Origin: Planctomycetota bacterium
GTDB lineage: Bacteria; Planctomycetota; Planctomycetia; Gemmatales; Gemmataceae
Length of the DNA: 64,000 nt
NCBI GenBank assembly: GCA_016873225.1
Contig: VGXS01000008.1
Coordinates: 1 to 64,000, forward strand
Direction of reading: 5' to 3'
Below are positions 1 through 7,750 of the stretch, one piece after another. Positions within the stretch are counted from its first letter, which is position 1. Each line of letters starts with the position of its first letter. The position numbers and the translations under genes are program-made. The notes beneath the pieces were generated by a model, which searched no databases, was not told the DNA's origin, and worked only from the letters and a program-made list of their open reading frames with translations.

Positions 1-1639
1 CCAGGGCCAGCCGCTGCGACCTGTCGACAAAGGTGTAGCAGATCACGAGCGGAACGCCGATCGCCAGGATGGCCTGGAGTTGCGGGAAGCTCAGGCCGAT
101 GGTTCCGGCCATGCGCTTGAGGGGTGTGAAGAGCACATCGGAATAGGTGCCCAGCAGGAGGGCCAGCACGAGTACTCCCATGCACAGGGGCAGCAGGCAG
201 TCCATGAGTCCGCGGTAGGAAAGCTGGCCAGCGAGGTGCGCGGTGACCAGCCAGGCGATGACGCCGGCGACCAGGGCGCCGACGAGGTAGTGGTGCGACC
301 AAGTCCGGTAGGCGACATCATTGTCCTGCCCGCGGAGGATGAACAGCATCAACGATCCGAAAAGCGCAAGCCCGGCGAGGCCCCACTCCGCCGCCCTCGT
401 GGATGGGGTGTCTTCCGCCTCGCGGCCGATCGGCGGGCAGAGCGCGCACGCCACCAGAAGGGCGATCGGATATTCGGCCAGGGAGAAGAAGGCCAGGGGC
501 GCGACCAATCCGTTGAAGAGGCCGCCCACGACCCCGCCCAGCGACATGTAGAGGTAGAATTCGGTGAGGTGGGCCGGTTCCGGCCGGTCCTTCGCCAGTT
601 CTCCATGGCAAACCATCGACACGATGAACAGCACCGCGAGGTGGATGCCGACGCTCAGGAGGATGTTTCCTGGCCTGATCTCCGTGATGATCATGAAAAC
701 GAGAAGCATGCAGGCCAGTGGCAGCGCGGCCAGGAATCCCTGGGACACATAAGGATTCATGCGACCGAAAACGAAGATGAAGCTCAGCAGGTAGAGCGCC
801 AGCGGCGGGATCCACAGGAGCGGGATAGCCGCGATGTCGGTGGTCATGTAGGTGGTGGCGCCGAGCATCAGGCTGCTCGGAACCGCCGCCAGCAGGATCC
901 ACCGGAGCCTCCTGGCCCAGGTCAGGGGTTCCGTTGACTCGCCCGCCGCGACGGCCTGCCCGGCCGCCGGTTCGTCGTTGACCCGCAGGGCCAGGAAACC
1001 GCAAAGCGCTGTGAGGCCGACAAGGGTGAGGAATCCGGCGACCCATAGCCATCTTTGGCTTTCAAGAGCCAGGCCCGGTTCCACCACGAAGGGATATCCG
1101 ACAAGCGCCAGCATGCTGCCAAGGTTGCTGGCGGCGTACAGGAAGTAGGGGTCGGCGGCCTGGGGGTGGCCCGTCCGCGAGAACCACCTTTGGATCAGGG
1201 GCGCGCTCGTGCTGACGGCGAAAAACGGGGGGCCCGCCGCGATGAGCAGGACGGTGAGCAGCCACGGAATGGGATTGGATTCGGTGGGCGGCTCCAGCCA
1301 CGAGACCGCCCGGGTGAGCGGTTCGATGTCGAAACGCAGCAGGAGCAGGATGGCGGCGGCGACGCCGAGAACCGTCAGGTGCACCATCACCTGCGAACGG
1401 AGAAGAAGCCGCGTCGTGATCATGTGCGAATAAAAATATCCGCCCAGAAGCAGGCCCTGGAAAAACACCATGCAGGTGTTCCAAACTGCCGGCGTGCCTC
1501 CCAGAAAGGGCAGCAGGATCTTGCCCACGAGGGGCTGGACCAAAAACAGGATCGTGGCGCTCGTGAAGATCGTGGCCACGAACAGCACCAGGGTCTGGGC
1601 GTGGTTCACCGCCGGTTGGGTGGTGGGGGCCTGGGACAT
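1..1639 (-). CDS. Fused MFS / spermidine-synthase-type membrane protein, C-terminus cut by window edge
   Basis: An uninterrupted minus-strand frame runs from an ATG at 1639 to the window edge (546 codons). The start has a GGAG about 8 nt upstream and lies 21 nt after the stop of the upstream paralogue at 1661-4216, so the two probably share a transcript. The protein is polytopic; its N-terminus carries the block FLVQPLVGKILLPFLGG, then PAVWNTCMVFFQGLLLGGYF, and later YFLYAASNLGSM and IVSMVCHGELA, all closely matched in the upstream paralogue. That pattern is typical of bacterial proteins in which an MFS-like membrane half is fused to a spermidine-synthase-like methyltransferase. The catalytic half, if present, lies outside the window, so I cannot say whether this copy keeps it. 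The substrate is unknown; true polyamine synthesis is not shown. Confidence 0.85.
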   Translation of the reverse strand, partial: MSQAPTTQPAVNHAQTLVLFVATIFTSATILFLVQPLVGKILLPFLGGTPAVWNTCMVFFQGLLLGGYFYSHMITTRLLLRSQVMVHLTVLGVAAAILLLLRFDIEPLTRAVSWLEPPTESNPIPWLLTVLLIAAGPPFFAVSTSAPLIQRWFSRTGHPQAADPYFLYAASNLGSMLALVGYPFVVEPGLALESQRWLWVAGFLTLVGLTALCGFLALRVNDEPAAGQAVAAGESTEPLTWARRLRWILLAAVPSSLMLGATTYMTTDIAAIPLLWIPPLALYLLSFIFVFGRMNPYVSQGFLAALPLACMLLVFMIITEIRPGNILLSVGIHLAVLFIVSMVCHGELAKDRPEPAHLTEFYLYMSLGGVVGGLFNGLVAPLAFFSLAEYPIALLVACALCPPIGREAEDTPSTRAAEWGLAGLALFGSLMLFILRGQDNDVAYRTWSHHYLVGALVAGVIAWLVTAHLAGQLSYRGLMDCLLPLCMGVLVLALLLGTYSDVLFTPLKRMAGTIGLSFPQLQAILAIGVPLVICYTFVDRSQRLAL

Positions 1640-1660
1640 GGTTGACTCCGCTCCGGGTGC

Positions 1661-4216
1661 CTAGCGCGCCCACTTGAAGATGCCGACGATGTTGGAATAG
1701 TCATCCGTCCAAACACCCAGGGCTGGTTTAGCCTCGCCCGGGCGCCAGGACTCGAACCAGGGTTCCTCTCCCTCGACATCGAACCGTCGTCCGAGGTCGG
1801 GAAGGATTCCGGTGTCTTCCCGCTTTCTTGAGATGACAACCCAATTCGTTCCGTACTTGTCGATCCGGTCGATCCCGTAACCTCCCTGGATCAGCATGGA
1901 CCATCCCATGCTTTCCGCCAGGTTGGCGAGTACGGGTTCAAAGTTCAGGTATCTGTTGGCGATGTTCACCACCACCATGCCGTCGTCCTCGAGCTTGTTG
2001 AAATAGCTCTGGAAGGCTTCCCTTGTGAGCAGGTGGACCGGTACCGAGTCGGAGGCGAAGGCGTCCATGAACAGGATGTCGAACTTGCCATCGGCGGCGT
2101 CGTGCCGTTCAATCAGCTTGCGTCCGTCGCCGAGTTTCACCTCCACCTTGGCGCCACGCCTTTCGGCGTCGCGGAGGAAGGTGAAATAGCGCTCCTGGGG
2201 ATCGCGATAGGCCGTGGTGACGACTTCCGGGTCGATCTCAAAAAGGGTGAGGGTCCAGTCCTTCTCGGCGTAGGCGGCAAGCGTGCCTGTTCCCACGCCG
2301 AGGACGGCGACCCGTTGCGGCCTGCCCGACCTGCGCTGCCGCTCCTTGGCCGACTCGAACAATTGGCCGATGGCGCCCGCCTTGTGGAAGTAGGTGACGG
2401 TTTCCCGTCGCATGTGTTCGGGAGCGTAAACCTGCATCCCGTGGTTGGTGGTTCCGTGGAGCATCTTGTGGTAGGTCCATGATTCATGGACCTCGGTTTC
2501 GGCGAGAGGGAACCAGAAAGTGACCGGATGGGACGATTCCTGGATCGTGAAAGAGCCGAAAAAGTTGCGCTTCTCAAGCAGGTGACGGTCGCTCAGGTTG
2601 TTGTCGATCAGGGAGTGCACCCAGGCGTAAAGAGCGTTCTTGTCCCGGGGCAACCAGGCGGACGCCCATTCCCGGGCGTTCTCGACGGGAACGAACCCGG
2701 CGGCCAGGAGCAGCAGGCCGACCCCGGCGCCGGTCGCGGCCACCGCCGTCTGCGTGACGCCCCTCAGCCATGCCATTCCCTTCGAGACATCGAATCCGGG
2801 AATCATGAGGCATGCCATTGCCGCCACCAGCGGGTATTCAACAACCCGGTTGAACGCCAGCGGCGCGACCATGGTGTTGAAGATGCCGCCGAGCACGCCC
2901 CCGAAAGACATGGCCAGGTAAAAGGATGTGAGATGGCTGGGGGAGGGCCTGTCCCGCGCGAGCTCTCCATGGCAGACCATGGAGACTGAAAGCAGCAGGG
3001 CCAGATGCCACAGGATCGCCTGCTGTTCGGGGATGTCGATCGTGCGCTTGATTCCCGGCAGCGCGGTGACCAGAAGAAGTGACAAGGGCAGGAGCAGCAC
3101 CCAGAAAATATGCTGCCGGTTGGGCGAACCGCCGAAGATGCCTGCGAGCAGGGGAACGCCAAGCAGCAGGATCAGTTCGATGGCCTTGAGCTGGATACCC
3201 GAATGGCCCGCCTTGATGATGGATTCGAGGTTGCCGGAGCGGAACACCTCGTCAATGGCGCCGGACTGGAACAGCAGCACACCCAACGGCAGCAGCAATG
3301 ATGCGCCAAGGTAAATCCAGCCGGGAATCCGGGAAAAAACCAGGATGAAACTGAGAAGGTAGAGAGCCAATGGAAGAATCCAAAGGAGCGGGATCGGTGC
3401 GATGTCGGTCGTCAGGTGGGTGGTGCAACCGATCATGAGGCTGCTGGGAATGAAAGCCAGGGCAACCCAGCCCATGACGGTCGCCCATCCGGGGGCCTTA
3501 TCCTGCGAGGCAACTCCTTCGACAGTCTCGAGAGTCGCGCGGTTGGTTGACGCGAGCCATCCGCAGGCGCCCACGAGCAGCCCGTAGATGATGAACCCGA
3601 ATGTCCACGCCAAGGCCTGTTGGCCGATGCTCAGGGCGGGTTCGATGAGGAACGGATAGGCAAGCAGCGTGGACATGCTGCCGAGGTTGCTAGCCGCGTA
3701 AAGAAAGTAGGGATCCCGCGCGGATGGGTGGCTTGTTCCGGCGAACCAGCGCTGGAGCAACGGGGCGGTGGTGCTGACGACGAAGAAAGGCAGTCCGGTG
3801 GTGACAAGCAGGACCGAGAGAAGCCACGGTATCGGGTTCGATTCGGTTGGCGTGGGAAGCACCGACCTGGCCAGGGCGTCCACCCTGAATCCGAAGATGG
3901 CAAGAGGAATCAGAGCCAGAAGGAGGATGGAACCCTGAATGATGAGCTGAACTCGAAGCGATGGGATTTTTTTCAGCCTGTGGGCGTAAAAATATCCGCC
4001 CAGGAGCAGGGCCTGGAAAAAGACCATGCAGGTGTTCCAGACCGCGGGAGTTCCTCCCAAATAAGGAAGGAGGAGTTTTCCGACAAGCGGTTGCACCATG
4101 AAAAGGAGCATGGCGCTGACGAAGATTGTCGCGCTGAAAACGACCAGCAGGGCAAGGTGCACGCGACGGGCATCCAACGAAAATGGCGAGGACGGGCCTG
4201 TTCCTGGCCGACACAA
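1661..4216 (-). CDS. Fused MFS / spermidine-synthase-like methyltransferase, polytopic membrane protein
   Basis: The N-terminal half (roughly residues 15-540 of 851) is strongly hydrophobic with many membrane segments and shares FMVQPLVGKLLLPYLGG and YFLYAASNLGSM with its neighbour at 1-1639. The C-terminal half is a Rossmann methyltransferase of the spermidine-synthase type: VLGVGTGTLAAY is the SAM-binding glycine loop, FEIDP the acidic ribose-binding residue, and DAFASDSVPVHLLT the region where spermidine synthases hold catalytic and substrate residues. The start is uncertain. The frame stays open to 4498, but that extension is non-conserved and overlaps a plausible gene on the other strand. 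I chose TTG 4216, with AAGGAC about 10 nt upstream; TTG 4177 is the alternative. Activity as an aminopropyltransferase is not implied, since many such fusions have no known substrate. Confidence 0.85.
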   Translation of the reverse strand: MCRPGTGPSSPFSLDARRVHLALLVVFSATIFVSAMLLFMVQPLVGKLLLPYLGGTPAVWNTCMVFFQALLLGGYFYAHRLKKIPSLRVQLIIQGSILLLALIPLAIFGFRVDALARSVLPTPTESNPIPWLLSVLLVTTGLPFFVVSTTAPLLQRWFAGTSHPSARDPYFLYAASNLGSMSTLLAYPFLIEPALSIGQQALAWTFGFIIYGLLVGACGWLASTNRATLETVEGVASQDKAPGWATVMGWVALAFIPSSLMIGCTTHLTTDIAPIPLLWILPLALYLLSFILVFSRIPGWIYLGASLLLPLGVLLFQSGAIDEVFRSGNLESIIKAGHSGIQLKAIELILLLGVPLLAGIFGGSPNRQHIFWVLLLPLSLLLVTALPGIKRTIDIPEQQAILWHLALLLSVSMVCHGELARDRPSPSHLTSFYLAMSFGGVLGGIFNTMVAPLAFNRVVEYPLVAAMACLMIPGFDVSKGMAWLRGVTQTAVAATGAGVGLLLLAAGFVPVENAREWASAWLPRDKNALYAWVHSLIDNNLSDRHLLEKRNFFGSFTIQESSHPVTFWFPLAETEVHESWTYHKMLHGTTNHGMQVYAPEHMRRETVTYFHKAGAIGQLFESAKERQRRSGRPQRVAVLGVGTGTLAAYAEKDWTLTLFEIDPEVVTTAYRDPQERYFTFLRDAERRGAKVEVKLGDGRKLIERHDAADGKFDILFMDAFASDSVPVHLLTREAFQSYFNKLEDDGMVVVNIANRYLNFEPVLANLAESMGWSMLIQGGYGIDRIDKYGTNWVVISRKREDTGILPDLGRRFDVEGEEPWFESWRPGEAKPALGVWTDDYSNIVGIFKWAR

Positions 4217-4367
4217 GATTCCTTTGTCCTTAGTATGGCAAGACTTGGGCGATTGGCCAAGCAAAAACGGAGGAGGGTGGACCTTCCTGTAACCGTGAAG
4301 GGTCGATATCGTTGATGAATGTTTCCGGTTTTTTGCCGGATCCAACTTTTCATGTCGTGAGGCACTC

Positions 4368-4508
4368 ATGGGCGGCAACAGGGCTGGAACAATCCGCAAG
4401 CAGAGGCTCAAGCGCATCAAGCGGGAAGCGGCGCGTCTCCTTGCCAGGCAACAAGCTGATCCCCCTGAATCCAAGGCTCCGGCCACCAAGGACGCCAATT
4501 CGAAATAA
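4368..4508 (+). CDS. Small basic protein of 46 residues
   Basis: ATG 4368 to TAA 4508 encodes a short, highly basic peptide that begins MGGNRAGTIRKQRLKRIKRE and ends in a Pro/Ala/Lys-rich tail. A GAGG lies about 6 nt before the ATG, a good Shine-Dalgarno spacing. Residues 8-28 could form an amphipathic Arg/Lys-rich helix, which suggests binding to RNA, DNA or an acidic surface, but no family is recognised. The gene is divergent from the MFS fusion gene and overlaps only the doubtful N-terminal extension of that gene. Short basic proteins of this type occur in planctomycetes, from general familiarity only. It may also be chance, given its size. Confidence 0.45.
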   Translation: MGGNRAGTIRKQRLKRIKREAARLLARQQADPPESKAPATKDANSK

Positions 4509-4584
4509 GCCTTGCTACCAGCCCCGTGGCGAATCGTCTTGAGGCGGTGCGAGGCTGTTGATTAGTCTCATCGCATGATTGCAT

Positions 4585-4624
4585 GGCCCGAAACGATTTC
4601 GGGCCTGCCCCGGGACGGATCCCG
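4585..4624 (+). promoter_or_regulatory. Two tandem hairpins just upstream of the first glycosyltransferase
   Basis: GGCCCGAAA (4585-4593) pairs perfectly with TTTCGGGCC (4597-4605) across a 3-nt loop. A second stem CGGGA/TCCCG (4611-4615 with 4620-4624) ends two bases before the ATG at 4627. No T-run follows the first stem, so a standard intrinsic terminator is not supported. The second stem covers the only purine-rich ribosome-binding candidate for ATG 4627, so it could damp translation. The role is inferred from position alone. Confidence 0.4.
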
Positions 4625-4626
4625 CC

Positions 4627-5679
4627 ATGCGACCCCTCAATGAATACGGCGAAATCCGGGGCGTCGACCTTCGCGCCCCATCCCGTGAGGAAGTCCGCGA
4701 CGATTTCCCGAAGCTTTCTGTTATTTTGGTCAATTACAAGCAGTGGGAAGAAACACGCCGCCTGGCCCACCGGATCTCGGCAAGTCCGCTCGTATCCACC
4801 GGACGGGCGGAAGTGGTGATTGTCGACAATCATTCGGGCCCTAACCGAATCGCCAGGCAACTCAGGCGCCGTGAGGGAATTTCGGTTCGCCGTTGGGGTC
4901 GAAACGAGGGTTTTGCCAGGGCCGTGAATGAGGGGGTCAGACTCAGTCGTGGCGCCTGGATCCTGCTCCTGAATCCCGACATGACGGCTCTGCCCGGTTT
5001 TTTGGAAGCCGCTTTCGCGGCGGGAGAACGACTTGTCGCCGAGGATCCTCGGACGGGAATCATCGGGTTTGGGCTTCTTGATTCCGATGGCAAGGCCCAG
5101 GCTTCCACCGGGCCCTTTCCCACCCTATGGTCATCGGTATGCCGACTGCTGCTGAGTCGTGCCAGGCGCAAATACCACCTTAGGAAACCGGGCCGTGGCA
5201 TGGTTCCCTGGGCCAGTGGATGCTGCCTGCTGATTCGGCGGGAATGCCTCGAAGACCTTGGCGCGCTCGATCCAGACTTTTTCCTGTATTACGAGGATGT
5301 CGACTTGTGTCGGCGCGCGTGGGACAAGGGCTGGGCTGTTTGGCATGAGCCGGCGGTCACCCTTACCCACCACAATCCCTTGCATCAACGCGCCGTGCCG
5401 CCTCATTTGCGGGTGGTGACCCGTCATGCCTTGCTGCTTTATGGTCAAAAGCATTGGCCCGCTTGGAACAATTTCCTGTTAAGGCAGTTGATGCGACTGG
5501 AAGTCGTTTGGAGAAGCTGGTCGAATGGAAACCTGCGCGCGAAGGCCAGTTGGCAAGCGCTCTGGTCAATCATCAGTGCCATGGGGCGACGGGACCTAAA
5601 GCTGGCCAGGGAAATTCTGGAGGATCTGCTTGAATCCTCCACCAACCCCTACGGACGCGATGAGCGTGCCGCGGCCTGA
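4627..5679 (+). CDS. Family 2 glycosyltransferase, rhamnosyltransferase-like
   Basis: This is a GT-A fold enzyme that would transfer a nucleotide-activated sugar during synthesis of surface polysaccharide or another glycan. The visible family marks are LSVILVNYKQW at the nucleotide-binding strand, VVIVDNHSG, GFARAVNEGVRLSRGAWILL leading into the metal-binding LNPDM (a DxD-like site), and FFLYYEDVDLCRRAWDKGW, the acceptor and catalytic ED-x-D block of WbbL-like enzymes. The length of 350 residues fits a single-domain GT2. ATG 4627 was preferred over upstream starts because those would run through a strong hairpin and add non-conserved sequence; a start inside the next 40 residues is possible. 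The stop lies inside the next gene, which starts 20 nt earlier, so the two are probably translated together. Donor and acceptor cannot be read from the sequence. Confidence 0.88.
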   Translation: MRPLNEYGEIRGVDLRAPSREEVRDDFPKLSVILVNYKQWEETRRLAHRISASPLVSTGRAEVVIVDNHSGPNRIARQLRRREGISVRRWGRNEGFARAVNEGVRLSRGAWILLLNPDMTALPGFLEAAFAAGERLVAEDPRTGIIGFGLLDSDGKAQASTGPFPTLWSSVCRLLLSRARRKYHLRKPGRGMVPWASGCCLLIRRECLEDLGALDPDFFLYYEDVDLCRRAWDKGWAVWHEPAVTLTHHNPLHQRAVPPHLRVVTRHALLLYGQKHWPAWNNFLLRQLMRLEVVWRSWSNGNLRAKASWQALWSIISAMGRRDLKLAREILEDLLESSTNPYGRDERAAA

Positions 5680-6619
5680 AGATCAGTTCCTTCCCGCTGT
5701 ATCGATTGTCATTCCCTCAAGATTCCGCCACGATTTGCTGGAAAAATGTCTGGAAACCGTGGTCGCTTTCGCCACGGTCCCCATGGAGATCATCGTCATT
5801 GATGATGGATCGCCCGAGGGAAATGTTTCCCGTGTGGCGGAGCGGTTTCCAGTCACAAGGATTATCCGCAACGAGGTTTCCGTTGGCTTCGCCGCGGCGG
5901 TTCAATCTGGGATCGATTTGGCCAAGGCCCCCGTGATTCACCTGCTCAACGATGACACCCGTGTGACAGCGGGATGGCTCGACCTTCCATTGGCGTGCCT
6001 GCGCGACAGACGGGTCGGGGCGGTCACGCCCCTTGTGCTGCGGGATAACGGTTCCGTTCCTCCGAGGATCGACAGCGCCGGGGATTCATACGCGGCATCG
6101 GGCAGGGTTTTCAAAAGGTTAAGCGGTCGTCGGGTTCCGCTTGCGATTGAGGGACGGTGGGTTTTCGGCGCGAGTGGATCGAGTGCCTTTTACCGGAAGG
6201 AAGCCTTGGCCGAAGTGGGCGGTTTTCCTGTAGAATTCGGAGCCTATTTTGAGGATGTGGAAGTTTCCTGGAGACTTCAGCGTGGGGGGTGGAGAGTTTG
6301 GTTTTGCCCGGAATCCGTTGTTTGGCACAAGGTTACGGCATCGTATGGAACGGTTTCGTCTGATGAATTAATGGAGAAAATGGTTGGGAATCAGGAAATG
6401 GTCTTCGTCAACCATGGCTTGAGTCTGTATAAAGGGGTCGGTTTGGTTTTGCATTTATTATTGATGTTATTTCGATTGCTGAAGGTTTTCGCATTAGGAA
6501 GATCGGTTGTATTTCTTCGAGGTGTAATAAAAGGGCTGAATTCATCGTTACTTATGCGTCCAAAGCGTTTTTCATGGCGTATGAGACCCGGCATGAGAAT
6601 CCCCACCGACCTGATTTGA
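5660..6619 (+). CDS. Family 2 glycosyltransferase
   Basis: A second GT-A enzyme, 319 residues from ATG 5660; a TTG at 5630 is the longer alternative. Key blocks are VSIVIPSRFRHDLLEKCLET, MEIIVIDDGSPEGN, VIHLLNDDTRV (metal-binding acidic cluster), GASGSSAFYRKEALAEVGGF and FEDVEVSWRLQRGGWRVWF (acceptor/catalytic block). The C-terminal 60 or so residues include a hydrophobic stretch (VLHLLLMLFRLLKVFAL) that may attach it to the inner face of the membrane. The gene overlaps the upstream GT gene by 20 nt, implying coupled translation and a shared pathway. From about 6355 to 6600 the DNA becomes visibly AT-rich compared with its surroundings. The sugar substrate is unknown. Confidence 0.87.
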   Translation: MSVPRPEDQFLPAVSIVIPSRFRHDLLEKCLETVVAFATVPMEIIVIDDGSPEGNVSRVAERFPVTRIIRNEVSVGFAAAVQSGIDLAKAPVIHLLNDDTRVTAGWLDLPLACLRDRRVGAVTPLVLRDNGSVPPRIDSAGDSYAASGRVFKRLSGRRVPLAIEGRWVFGASGSSAFYRKEALAEVGGFPVEFGAYFEDVEVSWRLQRGGWRVWFCPESVVWHKVTASYGTVSSDELMEKMVGNQEMVFVNHGLSLYKGVGLVLHLLLMLFRLLKVFALGRSVVFLRGVIKGLNSSLLMRPKRFSWRMRPGMRIPTDLI

Positions 6620-6683
6620 TCTGTTTTCCAGCCTAGATCGACTTGCCGGTCATTGATTTTTGGATGTTTGAGGAACCATGAAG

Positions 6684-7013
6684 ATGGCGGATCAAATTCG
6701 TTCAATCACCGCAACCCATCTGTGCGGAATGATGCAGGCCCTCAGCCACAAGCATCGCTTGTCCATTATTGAATGTCTCAGTGATGGCGAGAAAGATGTG
6801 CAGTCGATTCAAGAGTCTCTTTCACTGGGCCAGTCGACCGTCTCGCAGCACTTGGCCGTGATGAGAACACAAAAGATTGTGAAGGAAAGGCGGGCCGGCC
6901 GCCGCGTCTTTTATCGCCTCACCCAAGTTGAACTGCTGGAGTGGTTGCTGAAGGGTTCGGATCTGTCAAACATGATGAATGGCCAACCCGACCCGGCAGA
7001 GCCCACAACCTGA
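6684..7013 (+). CDS. ArsR-type winged-helix transcriptional regulator
   Basis: A 109-residue protein with one winged helix-turn-helix. ALSHKHRLSIIECLSDGEKD is the first helix pair, SIQESLSLGQSTVSQHLAVM the HTH with the usual SQHL recognition-helix motif, and RRAGRRVFYRL the wing. ArsR-family proteins are dimeric repressors that usually bind near their own promoter. No CxC or other clear metal-binding pair is seen in the recognition region, so a metal sensor is not supported. The ATG at 6684 was preferred to 6678 because GAGGAA at 6670-6675 then sits 8 nt away instead of 2. The target is unknown; the Clp N-domain gene and T2SS run downstream are candidates. Confidence 0.85.
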   Translation: MADQIRSITATHLCGMMQALSHKHRLSIIECLSDGEKDVQSIQESLSLGQSTVSQHLAVMRTQKIVKERRAGRRVFYRLTQVELLEWLLKGSDLSNMMNGQPDPAEPTT

Positions 7014-7107
7014 TCCCGAACGCTCCCAGCTGGATTCTTATTGCCTTGCAGGCCGACTCTCGGCATACTTCGCGCCCGTTCGGGTTCGGCAGTCGAGGAG
7101 TCAGGGC

Positions 7108-7626
7108 GTGAGTTCCAGCGTTCCCCTGTTTGATGACATCGTGATGCCCGGTGGTCCCCTTCGCTTAGGCAAGTTTGACTGCGATGCTCGTCGGGCGCTA
7201 TTTGCCGCGGTTCGTTTGGCCCGGCAGACCAGTTGGGACAACCTCAGAAGCCCTCACATTTTCATGGGCCTGCTTGATGATCCCGACGCCTCGATCCAGG
7301 CGTGGGGCAAGCGCTTGAAAGCCGACCTTCCAAAACTGCTTGAACAATTCATCGAGCTGTTTCAAGGCGAGGCATCCGAGACGGTGCGCCTGCAACTTCA
7401 CCGCGAATTTCTTTCCGATACCGTCCTTCGCATGCTCAGGGATGCCTGGAATCGCTGCAGGGAACGAGGAAACACCCGGATCACCACCTTGGATCTGCTC
7501 GTTTCTTTGTTTGCCAACAATTCAAGTGTTGTCGCGGACTGCTTTGAAAGGGTCGGCCTCACCGCCGCCACTTTGGTCGAGGTGGCCCGGGAGATCGAAG
7601 CCTCCAATCCGTCGGACCCGGCATGA
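7108..7626 (+). CDS. Stand-alone Clp N-terminal (Clp R) domain protein
   Basis: From GTG 7108 (GAGGAG 8 nt upstream) the product is 172 residues. Residues about 20-165 look like the two-repeat helical N-domain of ClpA/ClpC/ClpB: FDCDARRALFAAVRLARQTS is followed by LRSPHIFMGLLDDPDASI (where Clp proteins have the V-x-x-E-H-L-L-L region), and a second repeat contains LRDAWNRCRERGNTRITTLD and LLVSLFANNSS. There is no AAA+ ATPase, so it cannot unfold proteins on its own. Such a lone N-domain could act as an adaptor or decoy for a Clp ATPase encoded elsewhere; that is inference. It follows the ArsR gene by 94 nt and precedes gspE by 124 nt. Confidence 0.65.
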   Translation: MSSSVPLFDDIVMPGGPLRLGKFDCDARRALFAAVRLARQTSWDNLRSPHIFMGLLDDPDASIQAWGKRLKADLPKLLEQFIELFQGEASETVRLQLHREFLSDTVLRMLRDAWNRCRERGNTRITTLDLLVSLFANNSSVVADCFERVGLTAATLVEVAREIEASNPSDPA

Positions 7627-7750
7627 TCGTCAGGAAGTCGACCGTGTCATGCCGTTCTTTTCATTAAGATTTGCCCATTTTTTGGCTGTCAACTGTGTTA
7701 CAGGCTAGGCTGTTGCAAGGGAAACGAAGGTTTCCCACCGGAGTCCGACC

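Noticed and set aside
80-937. Long plus-strand frame of 285 codons
   Set aside because: It is antisense to a clear polytopic membrane protein on the minus strand; its composition (Arg, Gly, Gln, Glu-rich with no recognisable motif) is typical of a shadow frame in GC-rich DNA.
4217-4498. N-terminal extension of the MFS/spermidine-synthase fusion frame to 4498
   Set aside because: The extension starts at TTG, has no conserved sequence or hydrophobic start, is absent from the paralogue, and overlaps the small basic gene on the other strand.
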